Shown here: positions 1 through 8,066 of the stretch, piece after piece
How the letters are laid out: each line of letters opens with the position of its first letter
Numbering within the stretch: position 1 is the stretch's first letter
Source of the DNA: Granulosicoccus sp.
Lineage (GTDB): Bacteria > Pseudomonadota > Gammaproteobacteria > Granulosicoccales > Granulosicoccaceae
Assembly: GCA_023301795.1 (NCBI GenBank)
Contig: JALZVU010000029.1
Coordinates: 1 to 41,770, forward strand
DNA length: 41,770 nt
Direction: 5' to 3'
Notes under the pieces: model-generated
What the model was told of the DNA's origin: nothing
Seen by the model: only the letters and a program-made list of their open reading frames with translations
The model's database searches: none
Program-made: the position numbers and the translations under genes

Positions 1-1
1 A

Positions 2-688
2 CGCTGGCTTAATGATGCGTTTGGCAATTTATGTGGTCTTGTCATCATGTTGCCCAATCGTTTTTTTCGGTATGAGCACTGTGATCACCACACCTACACA
101 CAAGTCAAAGGAAAAGATACTGAGCTTATTGAACTGCCCGATACACTGGCGGGCTATTTCATGTATCTGTCGTCCATTCCCTATTGGAGTGCCAAGATTG
201 ATGAGTTATGGCGCCACGCGCGTGGTGAGTTGTCAGCAGCAGAGAAGCGATTTGTGCCGCTTGAGGAACGCAAGCTGATTACTCTGGAGGCGCGCTGTAT
301 GGCTGGTTTTTACGCGTATATATTGTTGGTCAGCATTGTTATGCAGAGCACTGCCGCTATTTGGTTCTGGTTTTTACCTATCGTGCTTGGTGAGCCTGTT
401 ATGCGTGCCATCAGAATGACAGAACATGTGGGACGTCCTATGGTGAGTGATATGAAAACCAACACGCGCTCGAATCATGTAAACGGAGTGTGGCGCTTTC
501 TGTGTTGGAACATGAACTACCATGCCGAACACCACTACGCCTCGTCTGTGCCGTTTCACGCACTACCGGCCCTCAATAAGAAACTGGAAGGCCATGTGCA
601 CACAGAGAAACGTGGTTATTGGGGTGCGCACAAAGATATCTTGCGGCAGTTGTCAGGGCGTGTAACTCGATGTGATGCAGGCGATTGA
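2..688 (+). CDS. Fatty-acid-desaturase-type membrane oxygenase, MocD-like (5' truncated)
   Basis: This is the C-terminal part of a membrane di-iron desaturase/hydroxylase. The reading frame is open to the left edge of the window, so the true start lies outside. Visible histidine boxes are HCDHH (codons near 65-80) and the C-terminal YHAEHH in NYHAEHHYASSVPFHALP. A hydrophobic stretch (YAYILLVSIVMQS and WFWFLPIVLG) lies between them, as expected for enzymes that place the iron ligands on the cytoplasmic face. The stop codon overlaps the start of a Rieske ferredoxin gene, which would supply electrons. This pairing resembles rhizopine-catabolism MocD/MocE and related small-substrate oxygenases rather than lipid desaturases, but the substrate cannot be read from the sequence. 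Family call is firm; the MocD label is tentative. Confidence 0.8.
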   Translation, partial: RWLNDAFGNLCGLVIMLPNRFFRYEHCDHHTYTQVKGKDTELIELPDTLAGYFMYLSSIPYWSAKIDELWRHARGELSAAEKRFVPLEERKLITLEARCMAGFYAYILLVSIVMQSTAAIWFWFLPIVLGEPVMRAIRMTEHVGRPMVSDMKTNTRSNHVNGVWRFLCWNMNYHAEHHYASSVPFHALPALNKKLEGHVHTEKRGYWGAHKDILRQLSGRVTRCDAGD

Positions 689-1023
689 TCGGTGTGAGCG
701 CATCTGAAAATGAATGGTTTGACCTGATTGCCGTTAATAAACTGGAAGCAGGTGATGTCACTCCGGTGGAATTCAACGACGTGTTGCTGGCGGTGTATGA
801 CACCCGTGATGGAATTACCGTTAGCGATGCACGTTGTACTCACGCAGGTGCAGATTTGTGTGACGGATATTTTGATGGCCGATATATCGAGTGTCCCTTG
901 CATCAAGGCCTGTTTGATGCGGTAAGCGGTCAGGCAAAGGCTGCGCCCGTTACAAAGGCATTGACTATGTTTGAATGCCGGGTACAAAAGGGAGTGGTGC
1001 AAATTAAATCAGGACCTGTCTGA
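685..1023 (+). CDS. Rieske [2Fe-2S] ferredoxin, MocE-like
   Basis: A small soluble Rieske ferredoxin of 112 residues. The cluster motif is complete: CTHAGADLCDG supplies Cys and His, and CPLHQGLFD supplies the second Cys/His pair. It probably passes electrons to the upstream di-iron oxygenase. The start is taken as TTG at 685, whose last two bases are part of the upstream TGA stop (TTGA overlap), which implies translational coupling. A GTG at 694 is an alternative start. No reductase gene follows, so electrons must come from a reductase encoded elsewhere. Confidence 0.85.
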   Translation: MIGVSASENEWFDLIAVNKLEAGDVTPVEFNDVLLAVYDTRDGITVSDARCTHAGADLCDGYFDGRYIECPLHQGLFDAVSGQAKAAPVTKALTMFECRVQKGVVQIKSGPV

Positions 1024-1061
1024 TACCTTGCGGTTTTGCCTTGCCACCGCTTGTGCCACTG

Positions 1062-1105
1062 CAGTGTAACCACCCCTTCCAACTGCCTAAGGTGGGATTA
1101 CACTG
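1062..1105. terminator. Hairpin between convergent genes
   Basis: The arms CAGTGTAA (1062-1069) and TTACACTG (1098-1105) are perfect reverse complements. The stem extends inward imperfectly through CCACCCC and GGTGGG. It lies between the converging Rieske gene and the ABC permease gene and could act as a bidirectional terminator. There is no long T-run on either side, so the call rests on position and pairing only. Confidence 0.5.
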
Positions 1106-1123
1106 TATTGACGTTTGATGGCA

Positions 1124-3640
1124 CTACCCGCGCTTGAGCAATACTGCTGGCGATACTTTAAGTGTTGATATCAACCAGATCGCACCCGCTGCAAGGCATA
1201 AAGAACTGGCGCCGATGGCAACCACAGCGCCTGCCCAGGCACTGCCAGAAGCATCCAGTTTTAGCCACAGGCTTAACAACGCCTGTGCCAATGCACCACC
1301 GGTTATCATCGCAAACACCGATAGCACAAAAGCTAACAGGGCATATTCGAACATCACGCTTTTCATCACTACGCTCATGCGCGTACCGATGGCATGCATG
1401 ATGGATGCTTCGTACACTTGTCGCTCTCTGTTTACTGCAACAACGCTTGCCATCACAAGGATACTGGCGCTCAGGCTCACAGCTGCAATCAGCATCATGG
1501 CCAGCCCTGCGCTTTCGAGGATAGAGCGCGATGACTCAAGTATCTTTGCGGTACGGACAGTCACTATGTTCGGAAAGCTTGCGGCCAGAGCTGATTGAGC
1601 AGCGATATCTGTTTGTGGCGCTAGCATGGCGCTGCCAATATATCGGGTAATGAATGGATCCAGCACATCATCGGTGAAAACAGCCTCGAGCCAGAAGCTA
1701 GTCTCGAAGCGTGCCTGGGAATAGATCGCTGTTAGTGTGGCGGTTATTGGCTCACCCAGGATGGTGAATTCAAGTGCGTCTCCCACTTGGAGCCCCAGTT
1801 GATCAGCTTCGCGATCCTCCATGGCCACTAGCGGCGCGCCACTGTAATCGCTAGCCCACCATTGTCCGCGGTCGACCGTGGTGTTGTCGATATTGGGTTG
1901 TCGGTAACTGAGTTTATGCTCGTCATTGGCTTCCAGGGCTCGGGAGGCGACTGTACTGTCGGTCAGACTTTCGCCGTTAACCCGTGTTAACCGACCTAAA
2001 ACCAGTGGTGCCAGTGTGTGACTCTGGTAACCATCAATCTCTGCAATGGTCTCGTTGAAATCGTCCACTTGTGGCTTTTGCAAGTCGTACAACACAAGTG
2101 ATGGAGCGCGTTCAGGTACTGTGCTGTTGAGCGTGCCGTAGGTAGAGGCGATGATGAGTGCTGAGGCCACCAGAAGTGTGAGCGCAGTACCCAGCGATAG
2201 CAGCATCGGCTTGAGAGATGCCCCTGGTCGGTACAGTCCTGCAATTGCCAGCCGCAGGGCAAAGTGGCCATCGAGTGCGCGCACATGCATCAGCTTTTCA
2301 GCTGCTGCGCGAATCACTAACGCAATGCCATTGAGCAATAACAGGAGCACGCCGATGCAGACAACAAATCCAGCAGCCACCAAGGGCTCTGGTACGAAGG
2401 CCAACAGCAAAAGCAATCCGATACCGGCAATGAGCAGAGTGGCCCATCGATACGATGAAGGTGTTTTGCTGTCTGAGGTGGTTAGGCCTTTGATCAGCAA
2501 TGCCGTGGGCATATTCAGAGTTTTACCCAGGGTCGGTAAGGTAAACGCCAGGGCGGTACTGATGCCAAGTAATACGGCAAGCAGTGTGGGCAGCATCAAC
2601 GCCTGTAGAGTCGGGTTGATGGGCAGTCTTTCACTTAAGGATTGTGCCGCGCTCCAGGCGACTCCCGAGCCTAGTAATGCGCCAATTGCACTGGCCAGTG
2701 CCGCCAGCAAAATGATCTGCCCGATGTACACAGACGCAACCTGAGCTGCACGCGAGCCTAGCGATTGAAGCGTAGCGACAGTGCGCAGTTTTGTTTGAAG
2801 ATAGGCGTTGACGCTGTTGGCAACGCCCAGTCCACCTATGAGCAAGGTGCTGAATCCAATTAGCAGAAGCACTGAGGCTACCTGATCGAGACGACGGCTG
2901 ACAAACTCGCCGCGCTCTTTGACGGTCTGCACTTCCCAAGCCTCGTTTGGAAAGGCGCTGTTCAGGCGTTCACGCCAAGCCACAGGATCGCCGTCAACGC
3001 GCACACGATAGTCGTAGTCGATCAGGCTGGTAGGCAGGAGTAGGCCACTTGCTTTTAGCGCCGCCTCATCAACAATAACCGGCGGACCACGAAAGTCAGC
3101 GCGAAGGCTTCTGTCGGGTTGTTCGAGAATCAGCGCCCGTAGTTCAAGTTCAAGATCACCGATGCTTATTGTCTGCCCAACCTCAAGTGAGAGCTGTTGG
3201 ACCAGTGCAGGATCGAACGCTGCACCCCACACGCCTGATTCAGATTGCTGAACAGCTTCCTGCAAAGTCATGGCAGGTTCCAGCACCACCTCGCCGTATA
3301 GGGGGTACGCATCGTCAACGCTTTGCAGTTCGACGACAGTAAAGTCGCCAGCCTCGGTTCCCATCATGGTCCGAAGTTCAAGCAGAAGTGATGCTTGAGC
3401 GTTGTCATCCAGCCACCGCTGTTGTTCTTCGGTGATAGCCTGGCGTTGGCTAATTTGTAAGTCGCCGCCAAACAGGTTTCTCTCTTGTTGTTCGAAACCA
3501 TCACGAACCAGTTGTAGCAAGCTTCCGCAAGCCGCAATCAAGGCAATGCCGAGGACAAGACATGCACCAAACACCCACAGCGAACGCAGCTTGCTGGCGC
3601 CGCGCAGGTCGCGAAACATAAATCCTGGTAAGGCGATCAT
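1124..3640 (-). CDS. FtsX-family ABC transporter permease (YbbP-like)
   Basis: A large permease of 838 residues. It has an N-terminal transmembrane helix (about residues 22-44), a long periplasmic domain, a central membrane block (about 255-470) and a C-terminal block of FtsX-type helices (LAMMLIAAVSLSASILVMASV and onward). The duplicated FtsX layout and length fit the YbbP group of MacB-like mechanotransmission or lipoprotein-type ABC systems, which act on envelope substrates rather than importing nutrients. Its ATG lies immediately after the stop of the ATPase gene, so the two are cotranscribed. In E. coli ybbAP lies beside tesA; no tesA is present here. Substrate unknown. Confidence 0.88.
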   Translation of the reverse strand: MIALPGFMFRDLRGASKLRSLWVFGACLVLGIALIAACGSLLQLVRDGFEQQERNLFGGDLQISQRQAITEEQQRWLDDNAQASLLLELRTMMGTEAGDFTVVELQSVDDAYPLYGEVVLEPAMTLQEAVQQSESGVWGAAFDPALVQQLSLEVGQTISIGDLELELRALILEQPDRSLRADFRGPPVIVDEAALKASGLLLPTSLIDYDYRVRVDGDPVAWRERLNSAFPNEAWEVQTVKERGEFVSRRLDQVASVLLLIGFSTLLIGGLGVANSVNAYLQTKLRTVATLQSLGSRAAQVASVYIGQIILLAALASAIGALLGSGVAWSAAQSLSERLPINPTLQALMLPTLLAVLLGISTALAFTLPTLGKTLNMPTALLIKGLTTSDSKTPSSYRWATLLIAGIGLLLLLAFVPEPLVAAGFVVCIGVLLLLLNGIALVIRAAAEKLMHVRALDGHFALRLAIAGLYRPGASLKPMLLSLGTALTLLVASALIIASTYGTLNSTVPERAPSLVLYDLQKPQVDDFNETIAEIDGYQSHTLAPLVLGRLTRVNGESLTDSTVASRALEANDEHKLSYRQPNIDNTTVDRGQWWASDYSGAPLVAMEDREADQLGLQVGDALEFTILGEPITATLTAIYSQARFETSFWLEAVFTDDVLDPFITRYIGSAMLAPQTDIAAQSALAASFPNIVTVRTAKILESSRSILESAGLAMMLIAAVSLSASILVMASVVAVNRERQVYEASIMHAIGTRMSVVMKSVMFEYALLAFVLSVFAMITGGALAQALLSLWLKLDASGSAWAGAVVAIGASSLCLAAGAIWLISTLKVSPAVLLKRG

Positions 3641-4339
3641 CTAAGGCACTGCCGCAAGCTTATGCCCACCAGACTGGTCGTGCAAACTGCCGTCATGGAG
3701 TTTCAGTGTTCTGTCACAGCGCATGGCGAGTTCGTTGTCGTGGGTGACGAGTACAAGCGTTGTGCCGCTGTCACGATTCAGATCGAACAGCAGCTCCATA
3801 ATCAGCTCGCCGGTTTTTTCATCCAGATTGCCGGTGGGTTCATCAGCGACAATAAGGCTGGGTTCATTCACCAACGCTCTCGCCATGGCTACGCGTTGTT
3901 GCTCACCGCCAGAGAGCTGCGCTGGGTAGTGATCGTATCTGGATGAAAGACCTACTTTATCCAGCATCTGCATGGCGCGATCACGGCTATTGCCCAAGCC
4001 TGCGATTTCCAGAGGAAGTGCAACGTTTTCCCGGGCCGTCAGACTGGGAATAAGATGGAAAGACTGGAAAACAATCCCGATGTGTTCGCGCCGAAGATCT
4101 GCGCGATCATCGGCGCTCATGCCGCTCAGGGACTTTCCGGCCATACTGATGTCGCCGCTAGTGGCGGTTTCCAGGCCTGTAAGTATCAGTAGCAGAGTGG
4201 TTTTGCCGGAACCGGATGGGCCAATAATGGCCGTTCTGTCGCCAGACTGGACGTCGAGGTTGAGGTTTTGAAGAACGGTGACCTCGCTGCTGGCCATCGT
4301 ATAGCTTTTGGACAGGTCGGTGAGTTTGACGACGCTCAT
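3641..4339 (-). CDS. ABC transporter ATP-binding protein (YbbA/LolD-like)
   Basis: A 232-residue ATPase with every expected motif: Walker A GPSGSGKTT (40-48), Q-loop Gln92, signature LSGGEQQRVAMARAL (from 142), Walker B LIVADEPTGNLD (from 162) and switch His200. The sequence type (MacB/LolD/YbbA branch) matches its FtsX-type permease partner, whose start codon directly abuts this stop. It would power that permease at the inner membrane. It is the first gene of the two-gene operon; a promoter is expected in the shared region with the divergent dehydrogenase gene. Confidence 0.92.
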   Translation of the reverse strand: MSVVKLTDLSKSYTMASSEVTVLQNLNLDVQSGDRTAIIGPSGSGKTTLLLILTGLETATSGDISMAGKSLSGMSADDRADLRREHIGIVFQSFHLIPSLTARENVALPLEIAGLGNSRDRAMQMLDKVGLSSRYDHYPAQLSGGEQQRVAMARALVNEPSLIVADEPTGNLDEKTGELIMELLFDLNRDSGTTLVLVTHDNELAMRCDRTLKLHDGSLHDQSGGHKLAAVP

Positions 4340-4705
4340 AGGTGATACCTGTTAGTCATGGGTTCGGCACGCTGCCTTGAGTTTGCTAGATCAATAATAC
4401 GTTACGGATGTATCGAGAAGTTGGGCTAGGAGTAGCCAATGTCAGCGGCAGCCGATAGGTTTCGTTCTGCTGCGATCAGTGCGGGCGTCGCTGTTGGGTG
4501 AGTAGCTGTAAGTTTTTGATGTTTGCCGGCCGCGGGTGTTCCGTCGTCACTAGTAACTCTTGAGCACTAGTGTGTGGACTGAATATCAAAAAAGCTGGAT
4601 TGTTCTTGTTGGTTTAGTTAGTCTCTAGGTCTGAGTCAGGGGTTTCTACAGGGCTCAGTACATTGCAGTTGACTAAAAAAAACTAACAACTTCAACATTG
4701 GAGAC
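4340..4705. other. 366-base divergent intergenic region
   Basis: No convincing coding sequence on either strand. It separates the divergent ABC ATPase and dehydrogenase genes and must hold promoters for both. The only structure I can point to is the CACTAGT/ACTAGTG inverted repeat at 4548-4572. A possible weak promoter for the plus-strand gene is TTGAGC (4560-4565) followed 18 bases later by TATCAA (4584-4589). That match is poor and should be treated as a guess. Confidence 0.5.
4548..4572. promoter_or_regulatory. Operator-like inverted repeat upstream of the dehydrogenase
   Basis: CACTAGT (4548-4554) and ACTAGTG (4566-4572) are perfect reverse complements separated by 11 bases, about 135 bases before the dehydrogenase start. 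Each arm contains the self-complementary hexamer ACTAGT. The half-site size and spacing suit a dimeric regulator. There is no direct evidence of binding. Confidence 0.3.
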
Positions 4706-5947
4706 ATGATGAAACACCTGATTACACTTGCGGCAGCAGCGTCGGTTTTCGCTGGTGCGGCCGTTGCTGAAACAAACCTGGATAAGCTGGGTGCAATGCA
4801 AATTACCGGCACCAAAGAACACACCGTCATCGATCAGACTGATGCGGTAGCAGGATCAATAAAGAGCGTGCTGGAAGGAATTTCTCTACCAGAGGGTTTT
4901 AACATTGAGCTATACGCCTTGGTGCCTGATGCACGGCACATGGCCATGGCGCCGCAAGGAACGGTATTATTCGTAGGCACGAAAAAAGACAAAGTATGGG
5001 CCGTTATGGATCGCAACCGGGATCGTGTTGCCGATGAGGTCAAAGATTTTGCACCATCGCTTGAATTTGATATTCCCAACGGTTTGACGTTTTCAGACGA
5101 TGGCTTTTTGTTCATTGCAGAGCGTAATCGTGTGTTGATGTTCCCTGCTGCTGAATTCTTTCACGAGAGCCCTGATGTAGTGGCTGCTGCTATCGTGCCT
5201 CAGGGTGAACTCATTCCTGTGGAAGAGGAGAGCTTCAATCACACCGCTCGTGTGGTTAAAATTGGCCCGGACAACAAACTCTACATATCGCTAGGCCAGC
5301 CGTACAACGTTGCTCCAGAAGAAAAGCTTGACCTGTATACCGAGACGGGTATTGGTGGCATTATCAGAATGAATCGTGATGGTTCAGATCGTGAGGTTTA
5401 CACGTACGGTGTGCGGAATTCTGTAGGTCATGATTTTCATCCTGTGACGGGTGACTTGTGGTGGACTGATAATCAGGTAGACGGCATGGGGGATGATATT
5501 CCACCAGGCGAGATTAACCGACAGACAGAGGCCGGCCAACATTTTGGCCATCCCTGGTTCGGTGGTGGCTCGGTTAGAACCAACGAGTACGCTGATGCTG
5601 AGGTGCCGGTTGATGTTGTCATGCCAGTAACAGAGACGGTTGCACACGCAGCAGACTTAGGCATGATGTTTTACACCGGCAAGATGTTTCCTGAAAAATA
5701 CAAGAACGCTATCTTTTCAGCACAACATGGTTCGTGGAACCGAACCACACCTATCGGTGCGCGCGTTATGGTCACGTTCATTGATGAAGAGGGTAATGGC
5801 TCGACAGAGCCTTTTGCTGAAGGTTGGATTGATGAGAACGGCGAGTACGATGGTCGACCGGTTGACGTAGCCCAAATGAGGGATGGGTCAATTCTGGTGT
5901 CCGATGATTTTGCGAATGCCATCTACCGCATTTCCTATTCGGAATAA
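4706..5947 (+). CDS. Periplasmic PQQ-type glucose/L-sorbosone dehydrogenase family protein
   Basis: A secreted beta-propeller oxidoreductase of 413 residues. The N-terminus is a clear signal peptide (MKHLITLAAAASVFAGAAVA) with predicted cleavage before ETN. Family landmarks include SLPEGFNIELYA at the start of the propeller, IPNGLTFSDDGFLFIAERNR, VRNSVGHDFHPVTGDLWWTDN, QHGSWNRT and the closing DGSILVSDDFANAIYRI. Relatives are soluble aldose or sorbosone dehydrogenases that use PQQ, but not every member has been shown to bind it. ATG at 4706 or 4709 follows a good GGAG ribosome site at 4699. A small cytochrome c gene follows 81 bases downstream and is a natural electron acceptor. Substrate unknown. 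Confidence 0.85.
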   Translation: MMKHLITLAAAASVFAGAAVAETNLDKLGAMQITGTKEHTVIDQTDAVAGSIKSVLEGISLPEGFNIELYALVPDARHMAMAPQGTVLFVGTKKDKVWAVMDRNRDRVADEVKDFAPSLEFDIPNGLTFSDDGFLFIAERNRVLMFPAAEFFHESPDVVAAAIVPQGELIPVEEESFNHTARVVKIGPDNKLYISLGQPYNVAPEEKLDLYTETGIGGIIRMNRDGSDREVYTYGVRNSVGHDFHPVTGDLWWTDNQVDGMGDDIPPGEINRQTEAGQHFGHPWFGGGSVRTNEYADAEVPVDVVMPVTETVAHAADLGMMFYTGKMFPEKYKNAIFSAQHGSWNRTTPIGARVMVTFIDEEGNGSTEPFAEGWIDENGEYDGRPVDVAQMRDGSILVSDDFANAIYRISYSE

Positions 5948-6028
5948 CGTCCATCGCATGCGTGGCAGGGGTTTATAGCTTCTGCCACGCTTTGCATGTT
6001 TTTGATAAAAAGTGATTTAAAGATAGCA

Positions 6029-6358
6029 ATGAATCGTTATTCCTCCGTGTTGTTGATCAGTGCACTTGCCAATGTTTTTATTGGGCAGGCTGCGGCTGCT
6101 GATCCAGTGAATGGGCAGAGTCTTGCCGCACCATGTGCTGTTTGCCATGGAAAAACCGGTATCGCCAACGAGGCCATAGTGCCCAATCTTGCGGGACAGC
6201 AAGAGATGTATCTTGAAAAAAGCCTCAAGGATTTTCGATCTGGCGCTCGTCAGGATCGTCGGATGAGTCTTATGGCGCAGAATCTATCTGATGCTGATAT
6301 CAAGGACTTGGCTGCCTGGTACGCCTCACTAACTATCGAAGGGTCAGTGCCCGACTAA
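6029..6358 (+). CDS. Small class I cytochrome c
   Basis: A periplasmic monohaem cytochrome of about 109 residues. It has a signal peptide (SVLLISALANVFIGQAAA, cleavage near AAA-DP), the haem attachment motif CAVCH (Cys36, Cys39, His40) and a distal Met candidate in RRMSLMAQNLS. The C-terminal DADIKDLAAWYASL helix is typical of the cytochrome c553/c4 single-domain group. I chose ATG 6029; an in-frame ATG at 5996 would give a longer, less signal-like N-terminus. Position directly after the dehydrogenase suggests it takes electrons from that enzyme and hands them to the respiratory chain. Confidence 0.85.
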   Translation: MNRYSSVLLISALANVFIGQAAAADPVNGQSLAAPCAVCHGKTGIANEAIVPNLAGQQEMYLEKSLKDFRSGARQDRRMSLMAQNLSDADIKDLAAWYASLTIEGSVPD

Positions 6359-6477
6359 AGTCGGTTCAAGACCAAAAATAAAGTGGGCGCAGCGTTGTCG
6401 TTGTGCGGCAGGCATGAATCGCTTAGTGTGGATTCAGCCTATTCTTATTTGTTAAACCCCTCGAGATAATTGTGCTC

Positions 6478-7443
6478 ATGAATAAAATTTTTGGTTCTGC
6501 CTGTGTGGCTATGTCTTTGGTCTGCGCGGTAGGCGCACTGGGTACAGCGTACGCAGACGAATTCCCGCAGCGGCCTATCAACCTTGTCGCCCCTTTTAAT
6601 GCAGGTGGCGGTACAGATTTGCTACTGCGAGGTTTTGCACCGCATTTCGCCGCGGCGCTTGATGGCGACGCTTACGTGTCCAATATGGCCGGTGGCTCAG
6701 GCACAGTGGGTGCTGCGGCACTGGCCCAACAAAAGCCCGACGGATATCAGCTGGGGTACTGGTCGATTACGGTATCCACAATTCAGCCGCAGATTAAAGA
6801 CGTGCCCTACGATGTTGATAGCTGGACGCCAATCTGTTCTGTTGCAGCCTCACCCACTTTGCTGTTTGTGAATGCCGACAGTCCGTTTACGAGCATGGAC
6901 GATGTCGTTGCTGCAGTGAATGAAGAGCCTGGTAAATACCTGTTTGGTTCTTCAGGTCCCGGTGCCATGACGCACCTGACCACTGTGGCAGCTTTTGAAG
7001 GGTTGGGGATTATGGATAAGATGAAGCACTTACCTTTTCAAGGATCGGGGCCCGCACTTCAGGCCATGGCAGCAGGCACTATTCAGTTTTTCGGTGATAC
7101 TGAAATCCTGATGACCAAGGGCGATTTCAGACCACTGATGGTGTTTAATGACACACGCTTGGAGTCATTTCCTGACGTGCCTACGGCGGCCGAAGCAGGT
7201 ATTGAAGCGCCTCTTGATGAGCTTTACTTGTGGGGTGGTTTGTTTGCACCAGCAGGGTTGGATGCTGCGGTAGCGGAAAAGTTGTCTTCAGCTTGCGAAA
7301 CTGCTGTGAATTCCGAAGGATTTCAGGAGTTTGCCGCAAAAACGAACACAGTCATCGATTTTAAAAATGCCGGTGAGTTCGAGACGTTTTTCCGTGCCCA
7401 GTATGAGGCGAACGCAATGATTATTGATGCAGCCGGTTTGTAG
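6478..7443 (+). CDS. tctC: Tripartite tricarboxylate transporter substrate-binding protein (TctC/Bug family)
   Basis: A periplasmic solute receptor of about 321 residues. A signal peptide ends at ALGTAYA before DEFPQRPINLVAPFNAGGGTD, which is the diagnostic start of Bug proteins: the first beta strand and the glycine-rich loop that contacts the ligand carboxylate. GGSGTVGAAALAQQKPDGY and the FPDVPTAAEAGI motif are also standard. The start is ATG 6478; a GTG at 6472 is possible. It is the first gene of a complete TTT system. Bug proteins bind small carboxylates and related compounds. An oxidised product of the neighbouring dehydrogenase would be a sensible ligand, but that is inference. Confidence 0.9.
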   Translation: MNKIFGSACVAMSLVCAVGALGTAYADEFPQRPINLVAPFNAGGGTDLLLRGFAPHFAAALDGDAYVSNMAGGSGTVGAAALAQQKPDGYQLGYWSITVSTIQPQIKDVPYDVDSWTPICSVAASPTLLFVNADSPFTSMDDVVAAVNEEPGKYLFGSSGPGAMTHLTTVAAFEGLGIMDKMKHLPFQGSGPALQAMAAGTIQFFGDTEILMTKGDFRPLMVFNDTRLESFPDVPTAAEAGIEAPLDELYLWGGLFAPAGLDAAVAEKLSSACETAVNSEGFQEFAAKTNTVIDFKNAGEFETFFRAQYEANAMIIDAAGL

Positions 7444-7492
7444 GTTAGCGCTCAACCCCGTGTTATTTTTGTGACCAGAAACCGCGCTATGA

Positions 7493-7520
7493 TGGCAGGC
7501 TACAACAGGGTGGCCTGCCA
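7493..7520 (+). promoter_or_regulatory. Intercistronic stem-loop between tctC and tctB
   Basis: TGGCAGGC (7493-7500) and GCCTGCCA (7513-7520) form a perfect 8-base-pair stem with a 12-base loop. No T-run follows, so it is more likely a processing or mRNA-stabilising hairpin than a full terminator. Such elements are known to let a binding-protein gene be expressed above its membrane partners. Confidence 0.5.
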
Positions 7521-7604
7521 GCTTAACGACTCTCACCCAGTTGGGATCATTCAAAACGCCACCAGGCTAGTGCCAAGTTGCGTGCCTATCCGCGGCTTGC
7601 CAAT

Positions 7605-8066
7605 ATGAATATTGCGGGTTCGTTGATTGAACGATCATGGCTTTCCCTGCTTCTGCTTATTGCAGGATGCGCGTTGTTTGCGTCAACGCTTAATGCTAGC
7701 TATGCGGATTTAGGTGGCGCTTTTAGCCCTGTTTTTTTTCCACGCATTATTTTGGCTGGTTGGATAGTGCTAGCAATAATGTCCCTGTTTGCCGATATCC
7801 TGTCCACTAATCGTCAAGGTGGTGAACAATGGTTGACGGTGGCCATTATTTCCATATCGCTGTTCGCTTACATTGAGCTGATGCCGGTCGTCGGTTTTTT
7901 TCTTAGCTCAACGGTGTTTGCCATTGTTGTGTTGTTGAGCACCGGGCAGCGAAAAGCAATTGATATTGGTTTGTTCGCTGTCCTGGTGCCCGGTACGCTG
8001 CTGATATTGTTTAATCATGTACTAACGATGCCCCTGCCTGTTTCACCTTTTGTGTGGTGGTTGTGA
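7605..8066 (+). CDS. tctB: Tripartite tricarboxylate transporter small membrane subunit (TctB family)
   Basis: A hydrophobic protein of about 153 residues with four predicted helices: SLLLLIAGCALFAS, SPVFFPRIILAGWIVLAIM, LTVAIISISLFAYIEL plus VGFFLSSTVFAIVVLL, and IGLFAVLVPGTLLILFNHV. The FPRIILAGWIVLA segment after the first loop and the C-terminal PLPVSP are characteristic of TctB. ATG 7605 is preferred over TTG 7578, which would add nine residues. The 3' end overlaps the tctA frame, and a TGATG sequence at 8064-8068 makes the junction look translationally coupled, with the complication noted at tctA. Confidence 0.85.
   Translation: MNIAGSLIERSWLSLLLLIAGCALFASTLNASYADLGGAFSPVFFPRIILAGWIVLAIMSLFADILSTNRQGGEQWLTVAIISISLFAYIELMPVVGFFLSSTVFAIVVLLSTGQRKAIDIGLFAVLVPGTLLILFNHVLTMPLPVSPFVWWL

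Noticed and set aside
2151-2744. 197-codon plus-strand frame inside the FtsX-type permease gene
   Set aside because: Antisense to a clear gene and composed of low-information Ser/Ala/Pro runs.
7489-7608. 39-codon frame in the tctC-tctB gap that ends by overlapping the tctB ATG
   Set aside because: The coupling layout is attractive, but the translation has no character and the region is better explained by the hairpin at 7493-7520.
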